Below, piece after piece: positions 39,113 to 48,021 of a DNA stretch of 57,375 nt. A program made the position numbers and the translations under genes. How positions within the stretch are numbered: position 1 is the first letter of the stretch; the number at the start of each line of letters is the position of its first letter. Source of the stretch: Acidobacteriota bacterium (GTDB lineage: Bacteria; Acidobacteriota; Vicinamibacteria; Vicinamibacterales; SCN-69-37). The notes under the pieces were generated by a model, which saw only the letters and a program-made list of their open reading frames with translations, did not search any database and had not been told where the DNA came from. The stretch spans positions 1 through 57,375 of the forward strand of contig SHUF01000012.1 of NCBI GenBank assembly GCA_009694745.1. The letters are read 5' to 3'.

Positions 39113-39787
39113 GGCCTCAGTCGCGACAACCTCACGATCGCGTTTCGCGTGAATACCGTATGGCGAATCGACGAAGGTCGCGTGCTGATGTTCATGGATC
39201 GCTTCAGCACGACGGTCAGCAATGATTCCATCGAGCATAATCCCGACGCCATCGTTAAGGTCGCCTACGCCAACTTCATCCGCGAGCCCCTTCGCACGTT
39301 TGCGCGGGATGAAGTGCAGCGCCGAAACGGACTGGACGTCAAAGAGACGCTGATTCCGATCGGCGACGCGGTGCTCGCGCGCATCCGGCAGTACGCCACT
39401 GAGTCCCCCTGCGTCTTTACAAGCGTCGTCGTGGGCAACGTCCAATATCCCGCCGCAGTGTCTAATGCGGTGTCGCTGAAGTTGGCGGCGACGCAGGAGG
39501 TGCAGCGCAAGGATACCGAGATTAAAATTGAGCGCAAGGAGCGCACCAAGCGAGAAGTACAGGCGCAAGGCATCGCGAACGCGATGCAGATCATCCGTGG
39601 TCAGCTCAGCTCGATGTACATCCAGCACGAAGCGATCGAAGCGCAGGAGCTGATGGTGGGTTCACCAAACCACACGGTGGTGTATATCCCTGTGGGTCCG
39701 ATGGGCGTGCCGATCACGGGCACGTTCCCGACGACGGCTCCCGCCGGGCCCGAGGGGGCACCGGCGAATCCGGTGGTTCGCAAGTAG
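39113..39787 (+). pseudogene. SPFH/prohibitin-like protein lacking its N-terminus
   Basis: Homology begins at LSRDNLTIAFRVNTVWR, inside the SPFH domain, and runs through the domain (YANFIREPLRTFARDEVQ; DAVLARIRQYATESPCVF), a long charged coiled coil (TQEVQRKDTEIKIERKERTK) and a Pro/Gly-rich tail to TAG. The N-terminal membrane anchor and first beta-strands of a normal family member are absent. GTG 39149 might allow a shortened soluble product. Intact members form membrane-associated oligomeric scaffolds. The missing 5' part abuts the truncated permease, suggesting a single deletion took both. Confidence 0.8.
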
Positions 39788-39807
39788 AAATCTGGTATCG
39801 TGTGCCG

Positions 39808-40659
39808 ATGCGGCTGACCCTCTTCGCGCTATGTCTTACGCTGGCGGCCTGTTCCGGCTCAACGAAGCCCGTTCCTGCACCTGAGGCGGCGGCGCCACCC
39901 GCCTCAGGTGTCGGCGCGTCGAACGACATCGGCTTCGCACCCGTCTCGCCGATCCGTAGCGACGAGGTGAATCACACCGACGCGCATGTGGACGGACTCA
40001 TCGCCACCCTCACGACGCTGGTCTCGAAACAGGCTGACGCGACCAAGTGGCAGAAGGACGCTGAGATCCACTTTTGGCGCCTGCAGAATCGGCTCGAACG
40101 CGGCCGGCTCTCAGCAGATCAAGAATCGCGGGTCGTCACCGCCATCGACGAGATGGCCGCGGCGCGGCCTGACGCCAAGGCCTATCTCGATCACCGAAAA
40201 TGGATGGTGCAGCATCTCGCTGTTGGCAAAGCCGCGCCTGAGATCGTGGGCAAGGACTTCGACGACGCCGAGTTCACACTCAGCGAAACACTCGGCAAGG
40301 TGACGCTGGTGGTGTTTACCGGCGAATGGTGCGGACCCTGCCGAAGCGAGTATCCCTATCAGCGGCTGATGCTTGAACTGTACAAAGACAAACCGTTCGC
40401 GATCGTGGGGATCAACAGCGACGCGAAACTGGACGTCGCGCGGAAGGGAAAGGTCGATAGCCGGCTTCCTTACAGGTCATGGTGGGACGGCTATGCCGCC
40501 AAAAACACCGATGGTCCCATTGCGACCGCGTGGGGTGTGATCGGGTGGCCGACGATGTATTTGCTTGATAAGGAAGGCGTCATTCGATTCGCGGGTCTGC
40601 GACACGAAGACCTGCTGAAGGCCGTGTCGCAATTGATGGCCGAAAAGGCCACCGAGTAA
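39808..40659 (+). CDS. TlpA-like thioredoxin-fold lipoprotein
   Basis: Predicted 283 residues. A lipoprotein signal (MRLTLFALCLTLAAC) is followed by a Pro/Ala linker. A helical N-terminal region ends at DHRKWMVQHL, then comes a thioredoxin/AlkC-type domain with VVFTGEWCGPCRSEYPYQR (redox pair CGPC) and GVIGWPTMYLLDKEG (cis-Pro). It probably reduces or relays thiols in the periplasm. The start could also be GTG 39802. It follows the SPFH remnant by 20 bp and could share its transcript, but a TATCGT box (39797-39802) lies 5 nt before ATG 39808. Confidence 0.9.
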   Translation: MRLTLFALCLTLAACSGSTKPVPAPEAAAPPASGVGASNDIGFAPVSPIRSDEVNHTDAHVDGLIATLTTLVSKQADATKWQKDAEIHFWRLQNRLERGRLSADQESRVVTAIDEMAAARPDAKAYLDHRKWMVQHLAVGKAAPEIVGKDFDDAEFTLSETLGKVTLVVFTGEWCGPCRSEYPYQRLMLELYKDKPFAIVGINSDAKLDVARKGKVDSRLPYRSWWDGYAAKNTDGPIATAWGVIGWPTMYLLDKEGVIRFAGLRHEDLLKAVSQLMAEKATE

Positions 40660-40725
40660 CGACCATGGAGGCCCGCTGTGCAATGGGGTACAGGCAGCTG
40701 GCGCCCCGATGCGTACAGTCGAGTC

Positions 40726-41199
40726 ATGTCAGACAAGAACATCGCCGTATTCGGTATCTATTCGACGCGCGTCGATGTGGAGCGCGCTTCGGAGGCGCTC
40801 AACGTTGCCGGTTTTCCGGCATCCGACATCTCGGTGCTGATGCCCAGCAGCCTCAGCGACTCGGCGCCTGACGACGACACCTTGCTCGTGGTTGCCGAGG
40901 TGGGCTCCTTGGTCGCGACGGGTCCGATTGTCGCCAGTCTGGCTGAGCCTGGTGTGGGTGGAGCGGCCCGTGGGATCGCGGACGCGCTCGTCGCCATGGG
41001 CCTGCCGGAGTACGAGGCCAAACGCTACGCCGAACACGTGCAGGATGGCGCCGTCATGCTGTCGGTCAGGTGCGACACGCCCGGCGAGGTCCTGCGCGCC
41101 AAGGAAGTGGTCTCCGGTTCAGGAGCCGAGCACGTTTTGTCTTGTGGCGAATCGATGGTTGAGACGATGTCGATGGCTGCGGGCCAGGCCTACAAGTAA
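40726..41199 (+). CDS. General-stress-protein-17M-like hypothetical protein
   Basis: Predicted 157 residues. It begins IAVFGIYSTRVDVERASEAL and AGFPASDISVLMP, then a glycine-rich middle (GPIVASLAEPGVGGAARGIA) and the conserved GLPEYEAKRYAEHVQDGAVM. This matches a common family of small stress-related proteins whose middle is normally a longer glycine-rich hydrophobic hairpin; here that part looks shortened. Function is unknown. ATG 40726 fits the family start better than 40678, and a TACAGT box lies exactly 6 nt upstream (40714-40719). Confidence 0.7.
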   Translation: MSDKNIAVFGIYSTRVDVERASEALNVAGFPASDISVLMPSSLSDSAPDDDTLLVVAEVGSLVATGPIVASLAEPGVGGAARGIADALVAMGLPEYEAKRYAEHVQDGAVMLSVRCDTPGEVLRAKEVVSGSGAEHVLSCGESMVETMSMAAGQAYK

Positions 41200-42899
41200 G
41201 GCGCCACAAGCGCTTCAAGGCGCGCCGACAGTGCGGGCGAAACGGGCACCGTCACAAGGCGCGTGACACTTCGAACCGCCTCCGCCGACCACTTGCGCCA
41301 CGCGGCAAGTGCGTCGGCGTGGTCCGGCATCTTCGATCCATCGCGAAGCTCGACGGCCAACCGTGCGCGGCCGGCCGCGGCCACCAGCTCGGCCACCTGC
41401 ATCGACAGGGCCTCATCGGCAGACGCGAGCACCCAGGCCGACGAGGCCGTCGCGACGCCGACATTGCGCATTTCTTCTGGACTGGTCTTGTCCGGGGTAT
41501 CCAGGCTCGAGTGGTAATACCGATCGGTGAAGTGCCAGTTCAGGAGTGACGGCACACCCGTGGAGCCAAACACCGTATGGTCGCTGCCGCCTTCGTACGG
41601 ATTCGTCTTCACCACCCAGGCCGTCTTCTTCGCCACGAGCTCGCACACGGCGAGGTGCAGGTCGTTAATGAGATCGCCCTTCAGCGTGTTGGCTCTCACG
41701 TTACCGGCGCCCCACTCAGAGTGCGGGTCCCACGGGCGCGTCCAGACCGCACCGGGATCAGGCCAGCGCTCGACAAGAAAACTGCCGCCGGTTTTGGCCA
41801 CGTCCTCACCGGTCATGTCCATGGAGAACATGTAGCGCACGCCGGCCATCAGGTCGGGGTGCCTGGCGATCCATGCGCGGCTTCCGCTGATCTCGTTGAG
41901 CCACAGGAACGTGATGGTACGAGCTGGCGGTGGGATGCGCCCAGACGCCACGCCTGCGCCGAGTGATCGCGCCAGTTCCATCAGTGTCGCGACGCCGCTC
42001 GCATTGTCATTGGCGCCTGGCTCCTGCAGGTGCGCGGCCAACACCACACGTTCGTTGGGTAACGTGCGGCCGGGAATTTCGTAGACAAGCGTGCGCTCGG
42101 GCTTGTTGGCGAACATACTGGCCACTTCCACGCGCACCCGTTGGGGACCCGCTTTGAGCGCCTCTCGGAGTGTGGTTGCCGCGCGCCGAGACGCCTTAAA
42201 GCCGAAGGCCTTCCGCGTGGCGTCGAGCGGGATACTGCCCCACTGCAACACGTCCGGGTCGTCGGCGATGTACTTCGCGATAGACGTGGAGATAGCGCCG
42301 AGCGCACCGCGCTGTGTCACCGCCTGCCGGAAGAGGCCGCCAAGGTCCGCGTCGCCGATCACCACGGCGCTTTTCACATCCTTGCCTTCAAAATCGGCGG
42401 CTTGGCCCCGGCCCACGTCGATCAGGGGTGCATCAATCTTTCCATCCGTGGAGATCGAGTTGATGGCCAGGGCCACGCGTTCCTTCTCTTTTGACAGCAC
42501 CACAAGGTCGGGCTGGTTGGGTCGAATGAGCGCCAGCGTGCCGATGGTGTAGTCCCAACCGGGGCTGGGCGTGGTTGCGGTTTCGACAAAGAGGCTCCCC
42601 GGGGCTGAAGCCCCGGGGCTCCGTGCGTCTTCGAGCCGAGCCCGCACGCGGTCGAGGGTCGCGTCGTACCCTTCGTTTCCCGCGAGGCGCCAGTACCGCG
42701 ACGCGAACTCCACCTGCGCCATTGCCGCGGCCGGATCAAACCCGGCCCACGCCTGGTCGATCACCGGTTGCACGCGCGCGGCCATCGCGGCGGGCATCTG
42801 TCGCGCCGCCGCCAACTCGGCGCGGACGCGAGGTTCGGGATCCTGCTGCGCCTGGCCCGCGCTAAGAACGAACAGTGCGAACAACAGGAGCGTCTTCAT
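41190..42899 (-). CDS. Exported M28-family zinc aminopeptidase
   Basis: Predicted 569 residues with a signal peptide (MKTLLLFALFVLSAGQAQ). A PA-like insert (VGRGQAADFEGKDVKSAVVI) precedes the M28 core, with AAHLQEPGANDNASGVA (zinc ligands), FLWLNEISGSRAW, YMFSMDMTGED and GGSDHTVFGSTGVPS. It is likely a secreted di- or aminopeptidase. ATG 42899 overlaps the M49 gene's TGA (ATGA), so the pair is coupled. A family B repeat encodes RSPGASAPGS at about residue 98, a surface insertion in frame. It ends overlapping the upstream convergent gene by 10 bp. Confidence 0.9.
   Translation of the reverse strand: MKTLLLFALFVLSAGQAQQDPEPRVRAELAAARQMPAAMAARVQPVIDQAWAGFDPAAAMAQVEFASRYWRLAGNEGYDATLDRVRARLEDARSPGASAPGSLFVETATTPSPGWDYTIGTLALIRPNQPDLVVLSKEKERVALAINSISTDGKIDAPLIDVGRGQAADFEGKDVKSAVVIGDADLGGLFRQAVTQRGALGAISTSIAKYIADDPDVLQWGSIPLDATRKAFGFKASRRAATTLREALKAGPQRVRVEVASMFANKPERTLVYEIPGRTLPNERVVLAAHLQEPGANDNASGVATLMELARSLGAGVASGRIPPPARTITFLWLNEISGSRAWIARHPDLMAGVRYMFSMDMTGEDVAKTGGSFLVERWPDPGAVWTRPWDPHSEWGAGNVRANTLKGDLINDLHLAVCELVAKKTAWVVKTNPYEGGSDHTVFGSTGVPSLLNWHFTDRYYHSSLDTPDKTSPEEMRNVGVATASSAWVLASADEALSMQVAELVAAAGRARLAVELRDGSKMPDHADALAAWRKWSAEAVRSVTRLVTVPVSPALSARLEALVAPYL
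42593..42623. repeat. Family B hairpin, copy 4, inside the M28 peptidase gene
   Basis: CCCCGGGGCTGAAGCCCCGGGG within GGCTCC...CTCCG context. The peptidase frame reads through it as Ser/Pro/Gly/Ala-rich sequence before the catalytic domain. Confidence 0.75.
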
Positions 42900-44821
42900 T
42901 GCACACTCCATCCCAACATCTGTGTTTCCAGGCTCAGGGGATACGAGATCGCCACATCGACAATCTCGCCTGCGGCATCTCGTACAGGCGCCAGTTCCGG
43001 CTGCACGAAGCCGGTATAGGACGGCAACTTCAGGCGCTCTACGCGTGCCACCACCTCATCGCGCAGGCTCGGGTTGAAGTGAATGCCGTACGTCTCGAAC
43101 AGCGCCTTCGCCGACGCGTAATCACCGGTGGACTTGATGCGCTGCACTTCAGCCAGCATACGGCCAACACCGTCGTGGAACGCCGTGACATCCACCATCA
43201 CGTAGTAGGTCTTGCCGTCGCGCTTGCGCACCTCGATGGCCGAGGTGTGCGCCATCAGCCAATGCACAATCGCCTGCCGATTGCGCATGTGGTCTTCCTC
43301 GATCTGCGTGCCCTCACGGACTCGCCGAAGTTGGACCAGAGCGTTCCGCGCATACGCTTCGTACTCGGCCAGCACAATCTCGGCCTGGTGCTCGGCGGGC
43401 AACATTCCGAGGTCGGCGACTTTGGGCTCACCTACAAAGTACAAAGCCACCAGATCGGCGCGCGATTCCTCGAGCGCCGCGTACTGCTCCTTGATCGCCA
43501 GTTCCGGCCGTCCTTCAAGATTCGCTTCAACCACGCCGCTGCCGTGCCCCAACACTTCATGAATTCCCGTCGTGACCTCGCTGGCCAGCGATCCCCAGCT
43601 TTCTGCCCGCGCCACTTCCTCCGGCGACCAGCAGAACTCTTCGCGATACGCCTTGGGTTGTGACTTGTCGTAGGCCTCAGACACGTTGGCGATAGTGACG
43701 GACTTGCTGCCGTGTTGCTCGCGGATCAATTGGTCGTTTGGCAGGTTGATCCCGATTGGCGTGACCGGGCCAGAATCGCCGGTTTCCATGACCACGTCAA
43801 TCGCGCGCGCCGTCACACCCTTCACGCTGGTGCGTCGCCACTGCGCATCCCACGGCATCCTGTCTTCGAACCACTGCGCCGATTCGGCCAGCCGCTGGAT
43901 GCCGGCGGTCTTGCCGGGATTGACGTAGAACACCAGGGCTTCCCATGCGCCCTTCACCCCGCGGGCGTCCATGTAGTTTTCGATGAAGCCGTTGATGGTA
44001 TCGACCGGCGAATCTTTGTCTTCCACCCACGCGATGTCGTACGCCACACGATCGGCGTCTTCACCCGAGTGGTAGAACTTGATCAGCGCCTCAAGGGCCT
44101 TGCGCATGGCGGGCGTGGCGTAAGGCAGTGCAGCCGTCAAATGCTCGCAAATGGCTTCGATCTGCGAACCGTACTTGCCGCCGACGCGATAGATCTCCTC
44201 TTCCAGGCGCCCGTCTCCGGTCCTCACGACACGGGAGTTCAAACCGTAACGTTCATCCAGCCCGGCCATATCGGCCATGGTGACGCCCAGGTACAAATTG
44301 TTCGCGCTGCCCTCAAGGATGTCGCGACCCTCGCCAGGAGTTTTGTTTGTCACGAGCGGCTCGAACGACGCGTCGAAGAATGCCTGACGGAGCCGTGCCA
44401 GCGTATCGGACAAGGCGTCAGCCTCGAGCGCGATCGTGCCGGCGTTTCGCGCTTCGGACGCTGCGGCCGACAGTTCCTCAAACGAACACTTCAGGACGAA
44501 CTTGCGCGCCGTCAGGTTGTTGTACGGACCACAGTTGATCCAGAACAGCTTGGTGTAGCGGCGAATCTCGCCGATCACGTCCGGTGGGGCCGTCGCGCCC
44601 GCGTCCCGATTTGCGGCCCGTACGATGCCCTCGAGAATCGCCCGCATCTCCAGATTGTGGCGATACCGCTGGTCGAAATAGATGTCGCGGCCAGCGAGTG
44701 CCGCCTGCGACAGGTGCCAGATCAGGATCTTCTGGTCGGTCGGGAGTGCCTTGAAGCCATCGGCATACAACTGCACAACAGCGGCTTCGTCGATTTGTTC
44801 AAGCAGATAGGGTCGGTCCAT
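42896..44821 (-). CDS. Dipeptidyl-peptidase III-like peptidase (M49)
   Basis: Predicted 641 residues. The zinc motif HEVLGH (within TTGIHEVLGHGSGV, about residue 420) and the second motif EESRAD (about 447) are the M49 hallmarks HExxxH and EExR/KxD. FWINCGPYNNLTARKF is also typical. It removes dipeptides from N-termini; no signal peptide, so cytoplasmic. ATG 44821 shares a base with the stop of the metallo-beta-lactamase gene (TGATG), strongly supporting this start over 44932. The next gene, an M28 peptidase, overlaps its stop, forming a peptide-degradation unit. Confidence 0.93.
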   Translation of the reverse strand: MDRPYLLEQIDEAAVVQLYADGFKALPTDQKILIWHLSQAALAGRDIYFDQRYRHNLEMRAILEGIVRAANRDAGATAPPDVIGEIRRYTKLFWINCGPYNNLTARKFVLKCSFEELSAAASEARNAGTIALEADALSDTLARLRQAFFDASFEPLVTNKTPGEGRDILEGSANNLYLGVTMADMAGLDERYGLNSRVVRTGDGRLEEEIYRVGGKYGSQIEAICEHLTAALPYATPAMRKALEALIKFYHSGEDADRVAYDIAWVEDKDSPVDTINGFIENYMDARGVKGAWEALVFYVNPGKTAGIQRLAESAQWFEDRMPWDAQWRRTSVKGVTARAIDVVMETGDSGPVTPIGINLPNDQLIREQHGSKSVTIANVSEAYDKSQPKAYREEFCWSPEEVARAESWGSLASEVTTGIHEVLGHGSGVVEANLEGRPELAIKEQYAALEESRADLVALYFVGEPKVADLGMLPAEHQAEIVLAEYEAYARNALVQLRRVREGTQIEEDHMRNRQAIVHWLMAHTSAIEVRKRDGKTYYVMVDVTAFHDGVGRMLAEVQRIKSTGDYASAKALFETYGIHFNPSLRDEVVARVERLKLPSYTGFVQPELAPVRDAAGEIVDVAISYPLSLETQMLGWSVQ

Positions 44822-46176
44822 CAGATGTCGATCTTCTCTCGGTGGCCTGGGGTCTTGACGTTCCATTTCAGTTCGCGTTCCACGCGCGCCTTCAGCGTGT
44901 CCATCGGCCCGGGTTCGCCATGCACCAGACACAGCGTGGACGGTGGGCGTTTAAAACTCTTGAGCCAGCGCATCGTTTCATTGCTATCGGCATGCGCGGA
45001 CACAGAGTCGAGTGATTCGATGCGCGCTTTCACTGCGATTTCTTCACCGTGGATGCGCGTGGTCTGGGCGCCGTCCTTGAGCTGCCGGCCGCGCGTCCCT
45101 TCCGACTGATACCCGGCAAACAACACGGTGTTGCGAGCGTCTGGCAACACCCGCTTCAGGTGATGCAACACGCGACCGCCTGTAGCCATGCCGCTGGAAG
45201 AAATGACGATACCAGGGTGCAGGTCGTCCTGAACCTTACGCGACTCCGGGATCGACGCAATCACATGCAGCCGTGCTGTGAGGAAATTCCGCAGCCCCGC
45301 ATCGAGCTCGTGCGTCCGATCACGGTACTCGGCCATCACTTCGACGGCCATCGGACTATCCACGTACACCGGCAACTCGGGAATGGCCTTGCGCTCTTCA
45401 AGATGCCGCACCCAGTACAGCAACTCCTCGACTCGTCCGAGCGCAAACGCCGGAATCACAATCTTCCCCCGGCGTTCAACGGTCTCGTTGACGATCCGCG
45501 CGAGGTGCGCTCCATCATCGTCTGCCTCGTGCACCTTGTTGCCGTAGGTGGACTCAACGAGGACGACGTCGGCATCGGGCGGCGGCGCGGGGTCCGGCAA
45601 CACGGGACGGCCGTAGCGACCCAGGTCGCCGCCAAACAGAATGGTCTTGCCCTCAGATGCCACCGTGATGCGAGCGTATGCGGACCCGAGGAGGTGGCCG
45701 GCGTTCAGAAACTCCAACTCGATGCCCGGCGCGATAGGCACGGGCTGGTCGTAGCCGATGGGTTGAAGTTGCAGCGCCGCACGCGCGGCATCGTTTTCCG
45801 TAAACAGCGCCAGCGCCGGTTTGTGTTTGGTGTAGCCCTTGCGGTTGGCCCGCCCTGCGTCTTCTTCCTGCAGGTGAGCGGCGTCCGACATGACAATCTT
45901 TGCCAGTTCGGCGGTGCCACCTGTGCAGAACACCCGGCCGGTGAACCCTTGTGCCACCAGTCGCGGCAGGAGGCCGCAGTGGTCGAGGTGCGCGTGGGTC
46001 AGCACCACGACGTTGATCGAACTGGGCGGCACTGGAAACGCTTCCCAGTTGCGCTCGCGCAGCACCTTGAGGCCCTGGAACATCCCGCAGTCCACCAGCA
46101 CTCGCGTGCCGCCCACATCTAGCAGGTGTTTGGATCCTGTGACCGTCCGCGCTGCGCCGAGAAATGTCAGTGTCAT
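44821..46176 (-). CDS. Metallo-beta-lactamase/beta-CASP RNA-processing protein
   Basis: Predicted 451 residues, full family length. MBL motifs are LTHAHLDHCG (His 61 onward), NAGHLLGSAYARI, FGGDLGRYGRPVL and ESTYGN. The beta-CASP domain follows (IVIPAFALGRVEELLY, SSSGMATGGRVLHHL), and the RMMBL tail ends CLVHGEPGPMDTL. This is the bacterial CPSF73-like nuclease group, likely an RNA endo- or exonuclease. Its ATG overlaps the D-cysteine desulfhydrase stop (ATGA) and its stop overlaps the M49 start, putting it in a four-gene coupled operon. Confidence 0.93.
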   Translation of the reverse strand: MTLTFLGAARTVTGSKHLLDVGGTRVLVDCGMFQGLKVLRERNWEAFPVPPSSINVVVLTHAHLDHCGLLPRLVAQGFTGRVFCTGGTAELAKIVMSDAAHLQEEDAGRANRKGYTKHKPALALFTENDAARAALQLQPIGYDQPVPIAPGIELEFLNAGHLLGSAYARITVASEGKTILFGGDLGRYGRPVLPDPAPPPDADVVLVESTYGNKVHEADDDGAHLARIVNETVERRGKIVIPAFALGRVEELLYWVRHLEERKAIPELPVYVDSPMAVEVMAEYRDRTHELDAGLRNFLTARLHVIASIPESRKVQDDLHPGIVISSSGMATGGRVLHHLKRVLPDARNTVLFAGYQSEGTRGRQLKDGAQTTRIHGEEIAVKARIESLDSVSAHADSNETMRWLKSFKRPPSTLCLVHGEPGPMDTLKARVERELKWNVKTPGHREKIDI

Positions 46177-47153
46177 GCAAATAACCCCACCTGGCCGCCC
46201 GTGTGCCAGAACAATACGGATTCGCCAACCGGGAAGCTGTCTCTTCGGATACGTTCGATCAGCCCGGCCATGGCCTTTGCGGTATACACGGGATCGAGCA
46301 CGATCCCCTCGTGCCGCGCCACCAGTGTGAGCGCTTCGCGCGAGCCTTTCGTCGGAATGCCGTAGCCCTCACCGACAAAACGATCGTCCACCACTACGTC
46401 GCGATCCGCACCAAGCGAGGCATGCGAACCACCAAGGAGGCCGGCCATGCCTTCGACGATATCGCGAACCACAGCTGACAGCGCCGTAGACGACTCATCG
46501 GCACTGATGCCGATGATGCGCGTCTTCAGGCCGAACAACGCGCATCCGGCAATCAGCCCCGCCTGCGTCCCGCCTGAAGATGTGGAATGCACGATGACGT
46601 CGGGCCGAAGGCCGGCGACAAGCACTTCCTGAATACCGAGCGCAAAACCCGCCGCGCCAATCGGCGTGGACGCGCCTAGCGGAATGACACACGGACGCCT
46701 TCCGGCCGCTCTCTCCTCTTCGGCCACACTATCCATCATTGCCGCCCGTTCTTCTCGCGACGAGGCGTAGCGAACGTCGGCGCCGAAGAGTTGATCGAGC
46801 AGTGCGTTACTGGTGGGACGTTCCTGTCGAACGCCGTTGACGACCAGAATCACGCGTAGGCCCAACGCCGCGCCTGCGGCCGCAGTCGCCCGGCAGTGGT
46901 TGGACTGCAGGCCACCGCAGGTGATGAGTGTGTCGGTGCCGGCGGCCACGGCTTCGGCCAATACCGTCTGGAGCTTGCGAACCTTATTACCACCCATCCC
47001 GAAGGAGAGCAGATCGTCGCGCTTCATGTAGAGCGACGGGCACGCGGGTCCGAGCGCTGCGCGCAATCTGGTGAGCGTGTCGATCGGCGTGGGATGGGGC
47101 GCCAGAATGACGCGGGGCAATGACGACAGCGACGCGAGTGCGGTAGCCACCAC
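46173..47153 (-). CDS. PLP-dependent D-cysteine desulfhydrase / ACC deaminase family
   Basis: Predicted 326 residues. TPIDTLTRLRAALG opens the fold. The PLP lysine is in SFGMGGNKVRKLQ, LITCGGLQSNHCRATAA is the substrate/PLP loop, STSSGGTQAGLIAG the phosphate cup, and the C-terminus has VLFWHTGGQVGLFA. Family members degrade D-cysteine (to pyruvate, sulfide and ammonia) or 1-aminocyclopropane carboxylate; residues seen do not decide between them. No in-frame ATG fits, so GTG 47153 or GTG 47150 is taken. A TAGACT box (47163-47158) is 4 or 7 nt upstream, overlapping the metF promoter. Confidence 0.9.
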   Translation of the reverse strand: MVATALASLSSLPRVILAPHPTPIDTLTRLRAALGPACPSLYMKRDDLLSFGMGGNKVRKLQTVLAEAVAAGTDTLITCGGLQSNHCRATAAAGAALGLRVILVVNGVRQERPTSNALLDQLFGADVRYASSREERAAMMDSVAEEERAAGRRPCVIPLGASTPIGAAGFALGIQEVLVAGLRPDVIVHSTSSGGTQAGLIAGCALFGLKTRIIGISADESSTALSAVVRDIVEGMAGLLGGSHASLGADRDVVVDDRFVGEGYGIPTKGSREALTLVARHEGIVLDPVYTAKAMAGLIERIRRDSFPVGESVLFWHTGGQVGLFA

Positions 47154-47157
47154 TGCA

Positions 47158-47167
47158 AGTCTATACT
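47158..47167. promoter_or_regulatory. Overlapping divergent -10 boxes (AGTCTATACT)
   Basis: TAGACT on the minus strand (47163-47158) faces the desulfhydrase gene; TATACT on the plus strand (47162-47167) is 8 nt before the metF GTG. The gap between the two starts is only 22 bp. The two promoters could not be occupied at once. Confidence 0.5.
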
Positions 47168-47175
47168 TACTGGTC

Positions 47176-48021
47176 GTGACCAATCCGTTAGTTGACGCAC
47201 TGGAGAACACGCCGAATGTGCTCTCAGTCGAACTCCGACCACCCCGGGCTGAACTGGATTCAGCGGCCGGCATGGATGCGTGGATTGATACCTATCACGC
47301 TGTTCGCGGTCTTGTGCACGACCAGATGTTTGTATTCCTGACCGACAGCGCCGTTGGGGCGAGGGAAGAAAACAATCTTCGGCACCTGGTCATCAATCTG
47401 GGCACCGACGTGCCGCGCAGCCACGTCATCCCGTTTCTGACCACCAAACACACGCGCGAGTATTGCCTCTCGTACGCCGAGAGCGCGCTGCACCAGGGGT
47501 TTTCGACGATGGTGGTGCTGGGCGGGGATAAGTCGGTGGGGCCGCCCCGGTGTGTGGAGCATGCGTGGCAGTTGCGCGAAGACATTCGCCGGCACGTGCC
47601 CGACGTGGCGCTGGGCGGATGGGCCAACCCTCATCAGAGCCCAGAGTCGCAGGTGGGCTACCTCCGCGATGCCCGCTTCTCGGCGGAGTTTTTCCTGACG
47701 CAAGTGGTCTCACACCACGACCTGCCCAAGGTGGAAGGCTTCCTGACCGCCCGGCAGAAGGCCGGCGTCACGACGCCTGGGATCTTTGGGGTGTTCTATT
47801 ACCGCAGCGCCAATTCGAAGACACTGGCCACGCTCAAGCAGTTCCTGACAGTGCCTGCCGAGGCGCTGACGGCCGAATTCGGCGCGGGGGAGAGCCCAGA
47901 GGCCATCTGCGCCCGATCGATTCGAGAACTCCGCCGCGTCGGTGTGCGCCACCTGTATCTGTCGAACCTGCCGACGCAAGGCACGCGGCAGACGTTGGAG
48001 CGCATCCTGGCGCTGGTGTGA
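47176..48021 (+). CDS. Methylenetetrahydrofolate reductase-like protein
   Basis: Predicted 281 residues from GTG 47176. It shows a MetF-type barrel: VLSVELRPPRAELDS at the first strand, NNLRHLVINLGTDVPRSHVI, LGGDKSVGPP, GGWANPH-QSPESQVG in place of the usual GGYPE segment, and FFLTQVVSHHDLPKVEGF (the conserved Q). It would reduce methylene- to methyl-tetrahydrofolate, the substrate of the MetH in this window. Somewhat divergent, so exact activity is less certain. Starts further upstream lie inside the divergent desulfhydrase gene. Its TGA overlaps the start of a repeat. Confidence 0.75.
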   Translation: MTNPLVDALENTPNVLSVELRPPRAELDSAAGMDAWIDTYHAVRGLVHDQMFVFLTDSAVGAREENNLRHLVINLGTDVPRSHVIPFLTTKHTREYCLSYAESALHQGFSTMVVLGGDKSVGPPRCVEHAWQLREDIRRHVPDVALGGWANPHQSPESQVGYLRDARFSAEFFLTQVVSHHDLPKVEGFLTARQKAGVTTPGIFGVFYYRSANSKTLATLKQFLTVPAEALTAEFGAGESPEAICARSIRELRRVGVRHLYLSNLPTQGTRQTLERILALV

